The notes under the pieces were generated by a model, which ran no database searches, was not told where the DNA came from, and was given only the letters and a program-made list of their open reading frames with translations. The position numbers and the translations under genes were made by a program. Of a stretch of DNA of 64,000 nt, positions 26,509-40,238 are shown in pieces; the first letter of the stretch is position 1, and the number at the start of each line of letters is the position of its first letter. The DNA comes from Oenanthe sinensis (lineage: Eukaryota; Streptophyta; Magnoliopsida; Apiales; Apiaceae): positions 38,766,501 through 38,830,500 of the forward strand of contig CM053794.1 in the NCBI GenBank assembly GCA_028671895.1, given 5' to 3'.

Positions 26509-28000
26509 AGATAATGTAGCATACGGTATGTATCTTTCGAAGACCCCTTTTCTATATATCTAACTATTTTAACATGTAATTTTGTTTCTGGTAAGAAAAA
26601 CATGTAATTTTATTTGATTATTCTTATTACAAATATTTATTCATCCCACCAGCTACAACTTAATTACAACTAAATAGACTGGGGGTTAATTAAAATATTA
26701 TTTATAATTTAAAATATAATTTATTTATTTAAATTTAAAAGTGATATTGATATACCTGTTTTGCTAATTTTATATAAATTGATTTTTTCAAATAAATTTT
26801 AGTTAGAAAGATAAAATTTATATTATTTAAATATAAAATAAAAGTATAAAACATAAATATATACAAAAAATATAAAATAAGTTAAAAATTTAAATATAGA
26901 TAACAGTCAGTCAGACAATAACTTAAAACAAACTCTACACGTCTATGTCGATTGTAATTTGATCAAGATGTACTGTGTTATATGAGGCTATGAGCGAGCG
27001 GTTAAGTTTGTTTTGTGTCTATCAATTGTAACCGGAGCTGATAAAATATATTACCAAGATTGAGACACCCAGATTACAGAGTTCAAGTAAAATAACAAGA
27101 GGCTGAGAAGCTATCTTATCGAAGTTTGTTTGCAGCCCAATATAGACCCGTAGGCACATTAGTGAATGTAGCACCCACTAGTGCGGGCCGGTCCAAAATG
27201 GCACAACGTTTTCCAAAACAAATCATCTACGTAGGTATCTTGTGTGAATGTAGCATTTCCAAAACAAACAATTTGGGCTATAAGAAGCACTAAAGTACTT
27301 CTCCACAGGGCTTACTCAACATCGACCTATTCAATTTTAGCCTGCAGTACAATCTACGTGCACGTCGTGTATATTAGTATATGTATTGACAAGTACCAAC
27401 TTGAAAACAAAGCCCAACGTGCTAAAAAGAGCCTTTAAGCCCTAATTATATTGTACGATTTATTTAAATTCTTTTACTAACAATATCTTGAATATTACTT
27501 AAAAATCATAACACCGTAAGACCAAATTTTTAATTATTTATTTTATATAAAAATTTATCAGAGAAGGCCAATGAGTCTGATCTCAGTATCTCACAAACGA
27601 TATCTAGCCAGCTTCAAGTAATATTTGTATCACTTGTTAAGAAAGGTAAATTGCAATTTGTTGAATAAAATTTGTGAAATTATGTATTCTTAAATATATA
27701 GTAGGCTAAGCACTTGGTTTGACGTAGATTACTAAGGTCCAATCTGGGTAGCAGTCTTGGACTTACTTGCCGCCAAAGACGACTACAATGCATGTTGATA
27801 TTACACTGGGGAGTGAGTGGGGACCTAAAAAAAAATAGTATATATTAATTAGTTTGGCTGGCGGACATTTCTAATAAATACCACTAAAAACTTCTGTGAA
27901 CGTATACAATTTACTTGACAAAGAGCTACCTGGTGACCTCAACTAATTGAGTAACACAGCCACCACATCAGAGCTACCTATCTATCTGATCTTTCATCGG
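26509..28000. other. Intergenic, upstream of FAD2-like A
   Basis: AT-rich spacer. A tRNA-like motif (TGAGCGAGCGGTTAAG at about 26989, GAGTTCAAGT at about 27078) may be a SINE or decayed tRNA. The 3' part is presumably the promoter and leader of FAD2-like gene A. No other gene was recognised. Confidence 0.45.
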
Positions 28001-28133
28001 TAAGTTTATCTTGGCATTGTCACGCAAAGCATCGATTCGATTATCTGAAATCTATAAAATTTAATGATTTGTGGAACGTATTTTTATAAAACATGCTCTT
28101 ACATTTTTTGTTGTTGCTTGCTTTGGTTTACAG
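28001..28133 (+). other. 5'-UTR intron of FAD2-like A
   Basis: TTCATCG|GTAAGTTT donor and TTGGTTTACAG acceptor, 133 bp, ending 11 bases before the ATG. An intron in the leader immediately before an intronless coding region is the usual FAD2 gene layout. Confidence 0.7.
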
Positions 28134-28144
28134 ATCATTGAAAA

Positions 28145-29323
28145 ATGGGCGGCGGTGGAAATATGGTAGCCACTGAGGATTCTGGCCATCGGGTCAAGAG
28201 GGTCAGGGGATCGAACGTTCTCCCACGGGCTCCTCATGAGAAGCCTAATTTCACATTGAGGGACTTGAAGAAGGCTATACCACCACACTGTTTTGAGCGA
28301 TCACTTCTCCACTCATCGGCTTATCTAATTGTTGATTTCATCGCCAATTATGTTATGTATTTTGTGGCCTCCAATTATTTTCATCTTCTTCCTTATAAAT
28401 TAGCTTATCTAGCCTGGCCCATTTACGGTTTCTGTCAAGGTTGTGTTATGTATGGCCTTTGGGTCATTGGTCATGAATGTGGTCACCATGGCTTTAGCGA
28501 CTATCAATGGGTTGATGATGCAGTTGGTCTTTTCACTCATTCTCTCATCCTTTGCCCTTACTATTCCTTCAAAATCACCCACCGTCGCCACCACGCCAAC
28601 ACCTCTAACCTTGATCGTGAAGAGGCCTATGTGCCGCAGACAAAACCTGATCCAAATTCATGGTACTGGGGAATTTATGGTACCCCGGGTCGTATTGGGG
28701 TGTTACTCTTTAAAGTCACATTAGGCTGGCCTTCATATCTTCTGTTCAACATGGCTGGAAGAGGATACAATAAATTTGCCAACCATTTCTACCCTTACAG
28801 TCCCATGTATTCAGCCCGTGAGCGTATAGAAATCTTGATCTCAAATGCCGGTATTCTTGCAATGCTTTACGCTCTATATCTTTTAACTGTCGCTAAAGGT
28901 CTTTCTCACACTCTCCTTGCATATGGGATTCCTTTACTAGTTCACAACGCTTTCCTTGTAATTGTGACATGTTTTCAACACACTCACCCTTCGTTGCCTC
29001 GCTATGATTCATCCGAATGGGACTGGTTCAGAGGTGCTCTTTCAACTGTAGACAGAGATTATGGAATCCTAAACTATGTGTTTCATCATGTGACAGATAG
29101 TCATGTGGTCCACCATTTGCTTTCTACTATTCCTCATTATCATTCGTTGGAGGCAACAGAGGCCATCAAGCCAATATTGGGTGACTATTATCAGTATGAT
29201 CCAACACCATGGTACAAAGCCATGTGGAGAGAGATCAGAGCATGTCTCTATGTGGTGCCTGATGAAGATGAAAAAAATAAAGGTGTATATTGGTTCAGTA
29301 ACAAGACCAAGTATGATGATTAG
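28145..29323 (+). CDS. FAD2-like: FAD2-like membrane fatty acid desaturase A
   Basis: 392 residues, single coding exon. It is a di-iron ER membrane desaturase-family enzyme acting on C18 acyl chains of phosphatidylcholine; activity may be Δ12 desaturase, acetylenase or a related modification. Histidine boxes: HECGHH at 110-115, HRRHH at 146-150 and HVVHH at 320-324, all with canonical spacing. Hydrophobic segments lie near residues 60-105, 185-205 and 230-280. HTHPSLP and VTDSHVVHH resemble oleate-desaturase-type sequences more than those of C and E. The C-terminus reads WFSNKTKYDD, so the usual terminal aromatic ER-retrieval motif (as in YNNKL) is extended or lost. A is the most divergent member here and has no close twin in the window. 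The start MGGGGNM matches the FAD2 MGAGGRM pattern. Confidence 0.9.
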   Translation: MGGGGNMVATEDSGHRVKRVRGSNVLPRAPHEKPNFTLRDLKKAIPPHCFERSLLHSSAYLIVDFIANYVMYFVASNYFHLLPYKLAYLAWPIYGFCQGCVMYGLWVIGHECGHHGFSDYQWVDDAVGLFTHSLILCPYYSFKITHRRHHANTSNLDREEAYVPQTKPDPNSWYWGIYGTPGRIGVLLFKVTLGWPSYLLFNMAGRGYNKFANHFYPYSPMYSARERIEILISNAGILAMLYALYLLTVAKGLSHTLLAYGIPLLVHNAFLVIVTCFQHTHPSLPRYDSSEWDWFRGALSTVDRDYGILNYVFHHVTDSHVVHHLLSTIPHYHSLEATEAIKPILGDYYQYDPTPWYKAMWREIRACLYVVPDEDEKNKGVYWFSNKTKYDD

Positions 29324-31887
<2,564 letters not shown>

Positions 31888-32267
31888 GAGTAACTTCAAT
31901 GAGGGTGCCAAAAAAAGTGTCAAAATATCACATGATAATATGACATATGTGACATAACACTCTTGTTCATATGATGTGATATAACACTCTTGTTCGTATG
32001 ATGTGACATAACACTCTTCTTAGTATTTCATTGGAGTGAGAGGAGTGTCAACCAAAATTGACAATTTTTGGCACCCTCCCAAAATGGTAAAAATGTGTTA
32101 CATCACATTAAAGTGTTAAAAGTATTAATTATACATATATCAAAGATTGACAATTTTGAGTGTCAACCAATGGACTAAAATTTTCTAGAAAGAATGTCAA
32201 AATATTATTGAAGAAAAAGAAAATAATTTATTAATTTTTTTTGATAACACGCCCACGAGAGATGCTC
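31888..32267. mobile_element. PIF/Harbinger-type MITE in FAD2-like B promoter
   Basis: Starts GAGTAACTTCAATGAGGG and ends CGAGAGATGCTC, with TTA at 31885-31887 and 32268-32270. Length 380 bp, non-coding. About 31942-32018 holds three imperfect copies of a ~30-bp unit (GTGACATAACACTCTTGTTC). It ends about 165 bases before the B start codon and about 100 bases before its TATA-like box. Confidence 0.7.
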
Positions 32268-32364
32268 TTACGCGTAAATCATTCATTTTTGTGGTGACCG
32301 TAGTACAAGCTATATATATTCTTTACTCTGCTCATTTTTTTTCTCATCCTTCCTTGCACTTGAT

Positions 32365-32372
32365 TATATAAA
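32365..32372 (+). promoter_or_regulatory. TATA-like box of FAD2-like B
   Basis: TATATAAA, 60-67 bases upstream of the ATG. A CTCTTTTCAG just before the ATG could instead be the acceptor of a leader intron; in that case the true promoter lies upstream of the MITE and this box is intronic. Confidence 0.4.
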
Positions 32373-32431
32373 CCTGAGGAAGGAGGTAAACATATAAAGA
32401 CAAGTGTACCTCATTCTCTTTTCAGAAAAAA

Positions 32432-33583
32432 ATGGGTGCAGGTGGACGAATGTCAGATCCCCCAAGCGGGAAGAAGACAGCAGCAGAAGCGCTTAAACGT
32501 GCTCCCCATGAGAAACCTCCATTCACAATTGGAGAATTGAAGAAAGCAATCCCACCTCATTGCTTTCAAAAGTCTCTCGTTACCTCTTTCCGCTACCTTA
32601 TTCAGGATCTCCTCATGGCCTATGCTCTTTACTATGTTGCCACCAATTATATTGACCAGTATCTTCCCACTCCTCTTAACTACTTGGGTTGGGCTGCTTA
32701 CATTGCCGTTCAAGGTTGTGTCCTCACTGGTGCTTGGGTTGTTGGTCACGAATGCGACCACGATGCCTTTAGCAACTATAATTGGATCAATGACCTTGTT
32801 GGCCTTGTTGTTCATTCTTCTCTTTTGGTTCCATATTTCTCCTGGAAAATAAGCCACCGTCGTCACCATGCAAACACTCAATCCCTTGAAAATGATGAGG
32901 TCTATGTCCCAAGATTCAAGTCCAATATCCGTAACTATTACAAATTGCTTAACAACCCACCCGGCAGAGTCCTCGTGTGGCTCACCACGCTTCTCATTGG
33001 TTTTCCATTATACCTGATGTTCAATGTGTCCGGACACAAATACGAGAGGTGGACTTCTCACTACGATCCTCACAGCCCACTTTATTCTGAGCGTGAGCGC
33101 AAGGAAATCATTGTCTCTGATATTGCTATTATTGCTGTCATCTACGGACTATACCAACTCGTGCTTGCCAAAGGATTTGCATGGGTGTTCTGTGTTTACG
33201 GAGGTCCACTGCTAGTTGTTAACGGCTGGTTCGTGCTGATCACCATATTGAACCACACTCACCCATCATTGCCATACTATGACTCCACCGAGTGGGACTG
33301 GTTGAGAGGAGCTCTTTGCACCGTTGACAGAGATTATGGAATCTTGAACAAGGTGTTCCACAACGTCTGCAATGCTCATGTCTGTCACCACATTTTCTCC
33401 ATGATCCCACATTATCACGGACTCGAAGCCACAGAAGCAATGAAGCCGATATTGGGAGAGTACTATCAATACGATGGAACTCCAATCCTAAAAGCAATGT
33501 ACAGGGAAATGAAGGAGTGCATTTACGTGGAAAAGGATGAAGGCGAGACCAAAGGAGTCTATTGGTACAGAAACAAGTTTTAA
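32432..33583 (+). CDS. FAD2-like: FAD2-like desaturase B, variant first His box
   Basis: 383 residues, the same length as Arabidopsis FAD2. The first histidine box reads HECDHD at 106-111, where the family normally has HECGHH. The second (HRRHH, 142-146) and third (HVCHH, 316-320) are intact and normally spaced. The third His of box 1, a di-iron ligand in the family, is replaced by Asp; Asp can bind iron, so the protein may be active with altered chemistry, or it may be impaired. The frame is fully open and membrane segments are present (about 58-103, 180-200, 228-275). The C-terminus YRNKF fits the aromatic ER-retrieval motif. It is a near twin of D (about 10 residue differences). Start MGAGGRMSDP matches FAD2 and acetylenase family starts. 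Substrate and product are unresolved. Confidence 0.9.
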   Translation: MGAGGRMSDPPSGKKTAAEALKRAPHEKPPFTIGELKKAIPPHCFQKSLVTSFRYLIQDLLMAYALYYVATNYIDQYLPTPLNYLGWAAYIAVQGCVLTGAWVVGHECDHDAFSNYNWINDLVGLVVHSSLLVPYFSWKISHRRHHANTQSLENDEVYVPRFKSNIRNYYKLLNNPPGRVLVWLTTLLIGFPLYLMFNVSGHKYERWTSHYDPHSPLYSERERKEIIVSDIAIIAVIYGLYQLVLAKGFAWVFCVYGGPLLVVNGWFVLITILNHTHPSLPYYDSTEWDWLRGALCTVDRDYGILNKVFHNVCNAHVCHHIFSMIPHYHGLEATEAMKPILGEYYQYDGTPILKAMYREMKECIYVEKDEGETKGVYWYRNKF

Positions 33584-34068
33584 AGCAATCAAGAGGCACA
33601 AAAACAATTAAATCTGTTAATTAATTGGTTTGTAAGCCATAGACATCTTTTGTTGTTTTCATTTTAAATAATTCGGCGAGCATGTACGTACTCCAGAACA
33701 CTCGGGTTGTAGCTGTGAATATGATATCAATTGTACGTGTTCCGATATACCCATATAATACCTAAATATTTAATCTATTTAAACCGATCGATTTTCAGTT
33801 TGTAAATGGCTGCATGCCTGCATAACGTTGTCAACTTAAGTTTAGTATCAAACATAAATTTTCACCGTAAAATATCATATCGTTTCCTCCCAGCCGATTA
33901 AATATTGGATAAATTTTTTGGTATTAATTATGCTAAAAGAGATTTAAAAAAACAGATACAGTTATGTTAAGAATTAAAGTTAAGGGCGGGAAATCTGTAA
34001 AAAAAAAAGGGTAAGGGCGGGAATTTAAATTATTTAGCACATAATAAGGGTATCTCTAACATTAATTA

Positions 34069-34070
<2 letters not shown>

Positions 34071-34130
<60 letters not shown>
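34071..34130. repeat. (TA)n microsatellite
   Basis: About 30 TA units, directly abutting the small element that starts GGGGAATGCTC. Confidence 0.9.
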
Positions 34131-34133
<3 letters not shown>

Positions 34134-34364
34134 GAATGCTCAAAAGAAAACTAATATTTTGGAGAAAACTAAGGTACTTTATCAATCGTTGATTTCTAAT
34201 TGATCTGATGGTTCATATTAAATTAGAATATTAGTTTCCTTTTCAGTTGTTTGACATTTATTTACATATATTTGGAAACTATTACAATTTTGTTAATTAT
34301 ATAATGAACGGTGTAGATGATAGTCTCTAAGTTTCCTATCTAAAAAGTTTTATCTAGATCCCTA
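34131..34364. mobile_element. Small element inserted in (TA)n (micron-like)
   Basis: Begins GGGGAATGCTCAAAAG immediately after the TA run and ends near AGATCCCTA before a CT/TA run. Internal inverted motif: AAAGAAAACTAATATT against AATATTAGTTTCCTTTT. Insertion into TA microsatellites is typical of micron-like MITEs. Boundaries are approximate. Confidence 0.45.
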
Positions 34365-37300
34365 CTCTCTCTCTCTATATATATAAAAACACTATAGTTA
34401 TTTTAAAATGATATTAATAGTCCTAAGGATAAACTTAAGTAACCAACTAAAATTAAAATAAAAAAGAATAGCACATGAGGATATTTTTGTGAATACAGTG
34501 CACTCTATTATTACAAAAATGTCATTCAGTTTTATATACAAAATTATTATAATCTAGGTAACTTACCTAATTAAGTATGACCTTAGGAGAAGTTTTCTCT
34601 TTTAAAATTTCATAGTTGTCAATATTATTACGTAGTTGTAAATCACCTAGGTTCTAATAAATACGATATTTCATATACTCCCTTACGCCTCAAATTAATA
34701 GTCATTTTTGATTAAAAAAAAATTATTTTATAATATACATGAAACAAGTTCACTATATACTTTTAATATAATTTTATAGACAAATTTTTATAATCCTTTT
34801 ACTAAAGTATATTAGTACTATTAATTAATGTAAAGATAATTATCATTCCGATTGAAACTAATTTAATTATTATAATTAATATGAATATAAAAGTAGGGTA
34901 AGACTCAACGATTAACTCCTTATTTGAGTAACCGAGGAACCCATACTTATTTTATAAGGATTTGATTAATAAATAATTATAGAAGACTACAAAACATACG
35001 AAAAAGTATAGAATACCAAAAATAATTGTAAAAAAATTACATAATATAAAAAAAATATAACACAAATTACACAATACTAATGCTGCTGAATAGTGTTATG
35101 TAATTCTGTACGTGTTTTATATTTTGTATGTTATGTAATTTTTTTATTTGTTTTGTGATTATTTTTTTGTTTTCTGTAGTTTTTTTATGTTCAGAAATTT
35201 TTTCATATGTTCTGTAATTATATTTGTTGTGGTTTCTCAATTCTTTAAATATGAAAGTTCCTCATTTAACCTAAACCTATAAATGTAAACTAATTTTTAT
35301 ATTAATTTTTTTAATATTTGTATCATATTAAAAATGATTAATATATAATTCAGTACAAAAGGAGTACATAATAAATAATATTAACTACTGAAAATAATAA
35401 TAATATTAACTATAGATTCAGGGACCAGGGTGGCATAGCCCGCGAGGGTTGATACTCGTCAGTCGTCAAGGTGAGAATAATGTTTTTTTTCTAGTAAGAT
35501 TATAAACTTATAACAGGGTATATATAATATATTGTAATGATTCTTGAGATGAGTAAGAATTAAATGACTGAACAATAGAAAATAACAATTTAATATCGTC
35601 TGTTAAAAAAAAAGAATCAATTCATTAATCAAAAGACATACTACATTTACAAATATAATCGAAATTATGATTGACACAAAAGAATGTCTTTCGAGATGGA
35701 GCTAAACAAAGCCATTTACTTTGGCGGCAGCCTTTCAGTAGAAGCCCAATGATGGCCCATAAATCTTCCGCCTACGGCCAGAGCCTACCGATAATGACAC
35801 TGCCGGAAATTCCCTACAGGACCTTTTCAGTCAGCCGAAGGTGCCTATCAACCAAGACACCTATCTTGATGATCCATACAACTTAGTCATCTCACCTTGT
35901 GCTAACAAGTCGCCACCGCGCTGTTATAGCCTCCACAAGCTGGCAAGTCTAAAACTATAGCTAGAAGACATGTGTCATCACCACAAGAAGGAAGAGGAAT
36001 GACTCACCTCACAAGGGGAATAAAGGGAAAACAGGAAAGGAGAAAGGGTTTTTTAAGCACAGATAATTACATTACAGAAAAAAAGGATACCTAACAAGAC
36101 ACACACAAATCTTCTCAAAACGGATGACCATGATCATTACGGATTTCGCTTAAAATTCGTATAACCATCATTTGAAATCCTTTCTTCCTAGATAGGCAAC
36201 CAAGCGATTTGACGATAATTTAAATATATGTACTTGTTTTCACCTGACTGTGAATGTATGTATTTCTTTTCATCCGACTGATGTTCTATGCAACCGACAT
36301 ATATGCGATCTCATATTAACCTTAATCCGTAAATCAAACCTATAAAAATCACGTCGATCTATAACCTCGGTCATGGAGAACACAAAAATATAAAAAAAAC
36401 AAAAATCAAACTCTCACGAGGAGAGACTAACAAAATCTAAATAAATTGGGAATTTATTGAAAGAAAACAAAGATTTTAAAACAAGAAAGGGAACGATTGA
36501 GACTTTCTACCGGTGACACCAATGAAAGCCCCCTCAAAATTTTTTAACGAGACTAGAGTTTAGGGGAGAGAGGGGCGGGGTTGAGACCAATACCGTCTGT
36601 TTTTGATATATTAGATTTTTAGCTTCTGACATTTAGAATGTGATCACGGCTCAAAAAAATAAAATTTTATATTCAACGAAGGTTTTTGCCGTACAATTTA
36701 TTGCACGTATGTATGTCTGGTACACTTATATAATATACATATTTCGAATATTTAAATTTATGTTCATTTTTATATAAATTGACTAATTTTTTTTAAAATT
36801 TTTTAAATATATTTATTTAGGTATATGTTCAACTACTAACTTTCTAATCTACAAAATTTTACAATTCACCAATATTTATACAGAATGCAATAAAAACAAT
36901 GTTAATTTTTATCAAAAAATTTAAATAAAATGTATAAATAATATTTTATTTACAATATAACATATTTAGTAATCAAGATACAATACTTATATAATATATA
37001 AATTTGCAATTTATTAATACAAATATTATTTATTAATATTTTTAATTTTAAAATAAATTATTTACATTTTACTGTATTTTTTTGTCATTATTAATGAATT
37101 ACCCAAATTTATAAAGTTTGTAAATTAAAAAAATTTATATTTGGATGCGGTCCTACTTATATATAACAATTATATATAATTGAATATATTAAAATTAATT
37201 ATAACATTAGTTATATATTTATATATTGAATATTTAAAAGTGGAGTTATATTTTTCATTTTATCCGAGTGTATTGTTTTTTAAAATTTATAAGGTATAAC

Positions 37301-39952
37301 TTGATAATTTAAAAATATATATTTAACGTCATACTAATTTTCAAAAAATCTGTCTTGTTAGGATCATTTCATCTTTGTATGTGTGTACTTTCCGAACAAA
37401 AAAATATACTTATTCCAAATTCAATTCAATCATATACAAGAGTTATATATAATTTTGCTAACCATATATTTTTAGATATTTTTTTTTAAATGAAGTATAA
37501 ATTAGAGAATTGAGGCTACTTTTAATTAAATATTTAAATGTGTATAAGGGTATAATAATAATAATAATAACACTTTGATAAAATCCATCCAAAAAAACAA
37601 AATTTAAATGTATATAATAATATTATTATATTAAAGGTGTCGCTCAAAAACATGATTTTAAAAATATGATATATATTACAGTATTATATAATATAGATAG
37701 ATGTTCTTTGTCGTCACAATTTTATAGTTTCTTTATTAAATTTAATATGTAACGATCATCATATACTTATTCACCAAATCTCTTTTGAAATTAAGAGATG
37801 AAATTAAGAAATATGGTATCTAGGATTTTGTAGTTTTTTTAAAATTAAGAATAGCACGCCACTGTTGAACCAAACCGAGATAGTATATCTTATCTACAAG
37901 GTGCATATGTATTGCCAATTGCAACTGGCTGGCTCCCGTTGTTCGATGTATATTCTTTGTATCTATGGCGACAAAGAATCAACAAAAACATCAAAACATG
38001 TGTATATCTTGACCTAAAATTGTAATTTTGTAAACTGAAGAGTATTCGAATGAGTCGTGTCGCGCAAAATTAGGACTATCTTATTTTATTAGGGTTGAAG
38101 AGCACGCAATCACTAGTCCCGGGTACAAATATTGAACAAAATTAAGCTCATATATCATAATATGTTAAATATCAGGTTATCAGAAAACTGTACTTTTACT
38201 TATTACCGATGCCGATGCAAATTGCCAATAGATATATAATTGGACAATTATTGCATATATGCCCCTCAAATAATTACGAACAAATCAGAATAAAATATTT
38301 ACTGTAGATCAGTACTAGCGGAAGAGCTAACGAATATTTCCAAACAATTGGTCACTACTTTTTAGTTTTACATCTCTTTAAAATCAGTCTCGAAATTTAA
38401 TTGAGTCTCGAGTACTGATTTTATGTAATCAATGAAAGAGTTACGATTATAATTTTAGAGACCCATTTCGTCACTGCTACAGAATTTGCGCGCCTGTATA
38501 TTTTGAATATTCTTAGATTGGTAAAACGACTAAAACGTGCAACATTTAAAATCAGTGCATTAGCTAATACTATTAGGACAATGACAGCACTCAGCAGACT
38601 GTCACAGTAGTTTAAAGAAGAGCACGCCAATATAGAACAGTTATTGGTCTTCCACTTGAATGTACTCTAATTAATGAAAATGGCTGTTTAATTAGTTTTC
38701 TTAATTTAATTTGTATACAATTCGTAAGAGTCGACAATATTACGTAAGTTATTAACCGATACCTTCTTGACTTTTATAGTGACTTGATAGAGTATGTGAA
38801 ATCAGTGACTGTGATGAAATTAATTACACATATATGATATATATTGAAGTTGGAAAAATTGCTCTCAGTTTCATTTTTTTTAAATTCAAACTCTCAGTTA
38901 CAATCTGTACATTTGAGGAATTAAATTTATATTCTTTACGGCTTGCTGGAGTATATATTATCAACCATTGTATTATTTAAGAAAATACATCAAATCGTTG
39001 ATTAATTATTAATCAAACTTTGTTAATTTATCGTATATATTATACGAGTTCCCCCCGCCAAGACTGTGCATCTGGCCTAAATAAAAAATGCTAGGAGCCT
39101 AGACTGGTGTTTGTCTTTACCCCAACTGATAGAACAGCACACTGTATGGAGTCGAGGAAACGTGTTCACTACTTTGTTGAGCAGCCCAAGCTGCTGCACT
39201 TTTAAATCTCAGCAAGAAACATCTAAAATAGTACATTCATCTTTATTGCATTAAATATATAATTGGATTTATTGTCACCCGATCAGGAGAAGCACCTAAT
39301 CACTTGATCTGCTGCATATGGAAGCAAGTTGGCCTAAGATTTTAGGAGATATCACATGATAATCTTTCACATTTGTGTTGTGTTTGTAGGGGAATAATAA
39401 TATCACAATTGCATTAATATTATTATTATTGTTGTCGTCGTCGTGGTTGTTATTATATGTAACGATTGGTTGTTGTTCTTGAATAAGAGTCGCGTGGAAG
39501 GACTGGAATTTTAAGTGTCGCTTATGTATAGAAAATAAAGCGTCGCCTTAGGCACTTGTCAAATACTAACACAGTTATTAGTCTGTCACCTTAATAGTAA
39601 CCTAATAAGTAGACAGTGTTTTATCCTTGTATGATTAGAAATATTATCCCGGCATTTGGAATCAAATTGAGAGAAAAGTAAATCGTAAAAAATAAAAAAA
39701 AAACTTTTAAGTAGAGATCGACAAACGAGACACGTATAAATATAAATAACGTGGTAGTGGCCTACAAGATAAAAATAAAGAGTAAAAAGAGCAAGGACAA
39801 TGAAAACAAAAGAGGAATGAATACTAGTGCATGGCGGGCGTCATATTGGACTCTCTTTTAGTTTTACTCAAGCCTTGGAATATTGGAAATGGCGTGCTGC
39901 CTACTCGGCCCCACTTTGTAAATTGCAATGCGTTACATCTTGGACGTAAGAT

Positions 39953-39960
39953 ATATATAA
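39953..39960 (+). promoter_or_regulatory. TATA box of FAD2-like C
   Basis: ATATATAA about 135 bases upstream of the leader intron donor, implying transcription from near 39990 and a first exon of about 100 bases. Confidence 0.55.
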
Positions 39961-40093
39961 GCATAGTTGAGCACTTAACTTATGAAAACACAGAACACAT
40001 AATACATCAGACACACAAGGAAATTAAAGGATCAGAGAGATCAAGAGTAAGAGCAATATATATCCTAAGGGCGAAATCAAACAGCTTTCACAG

Positions 40094-40215
40094 GTAATTA
40101 ATAATAATCTCCTCAACACAACTATTATTATGTACGGTACGTAGTTGGAAAGTTTTTAAGTTGAATAAATTGTACTATAATGATAATATTTTGCATTTTG
40201 TGTGTTTACTCACAG
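40094..40215 (+). other. 5'-UTR intron of FAD2-like C
   Basis: TTTCACAG|GTAATTAAT donor and TTTACTCACAG acceptor, 122 bp, ending 23 bases before the ATG. It matches the leader-intron layout of gene A. Confidence 0.7.
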
Positions 40216-40238
40216 GCTCACAGCTAGCTCATTAAGCA

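Larger units (their letters stand above)
33584..39952. other. Intergenic between FAD2-like B and C
   Basis: Contains the B 3' region, a (TA)n tract at about 34071-34130 with a small element inserted at its end (34131-34364), and a less AT-rich block at about 35640-36620 that looks like part of a retroelement but has no recognised domain. The remainder is very AT-rich. No protein gene was seen. Confidence 0.5.
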
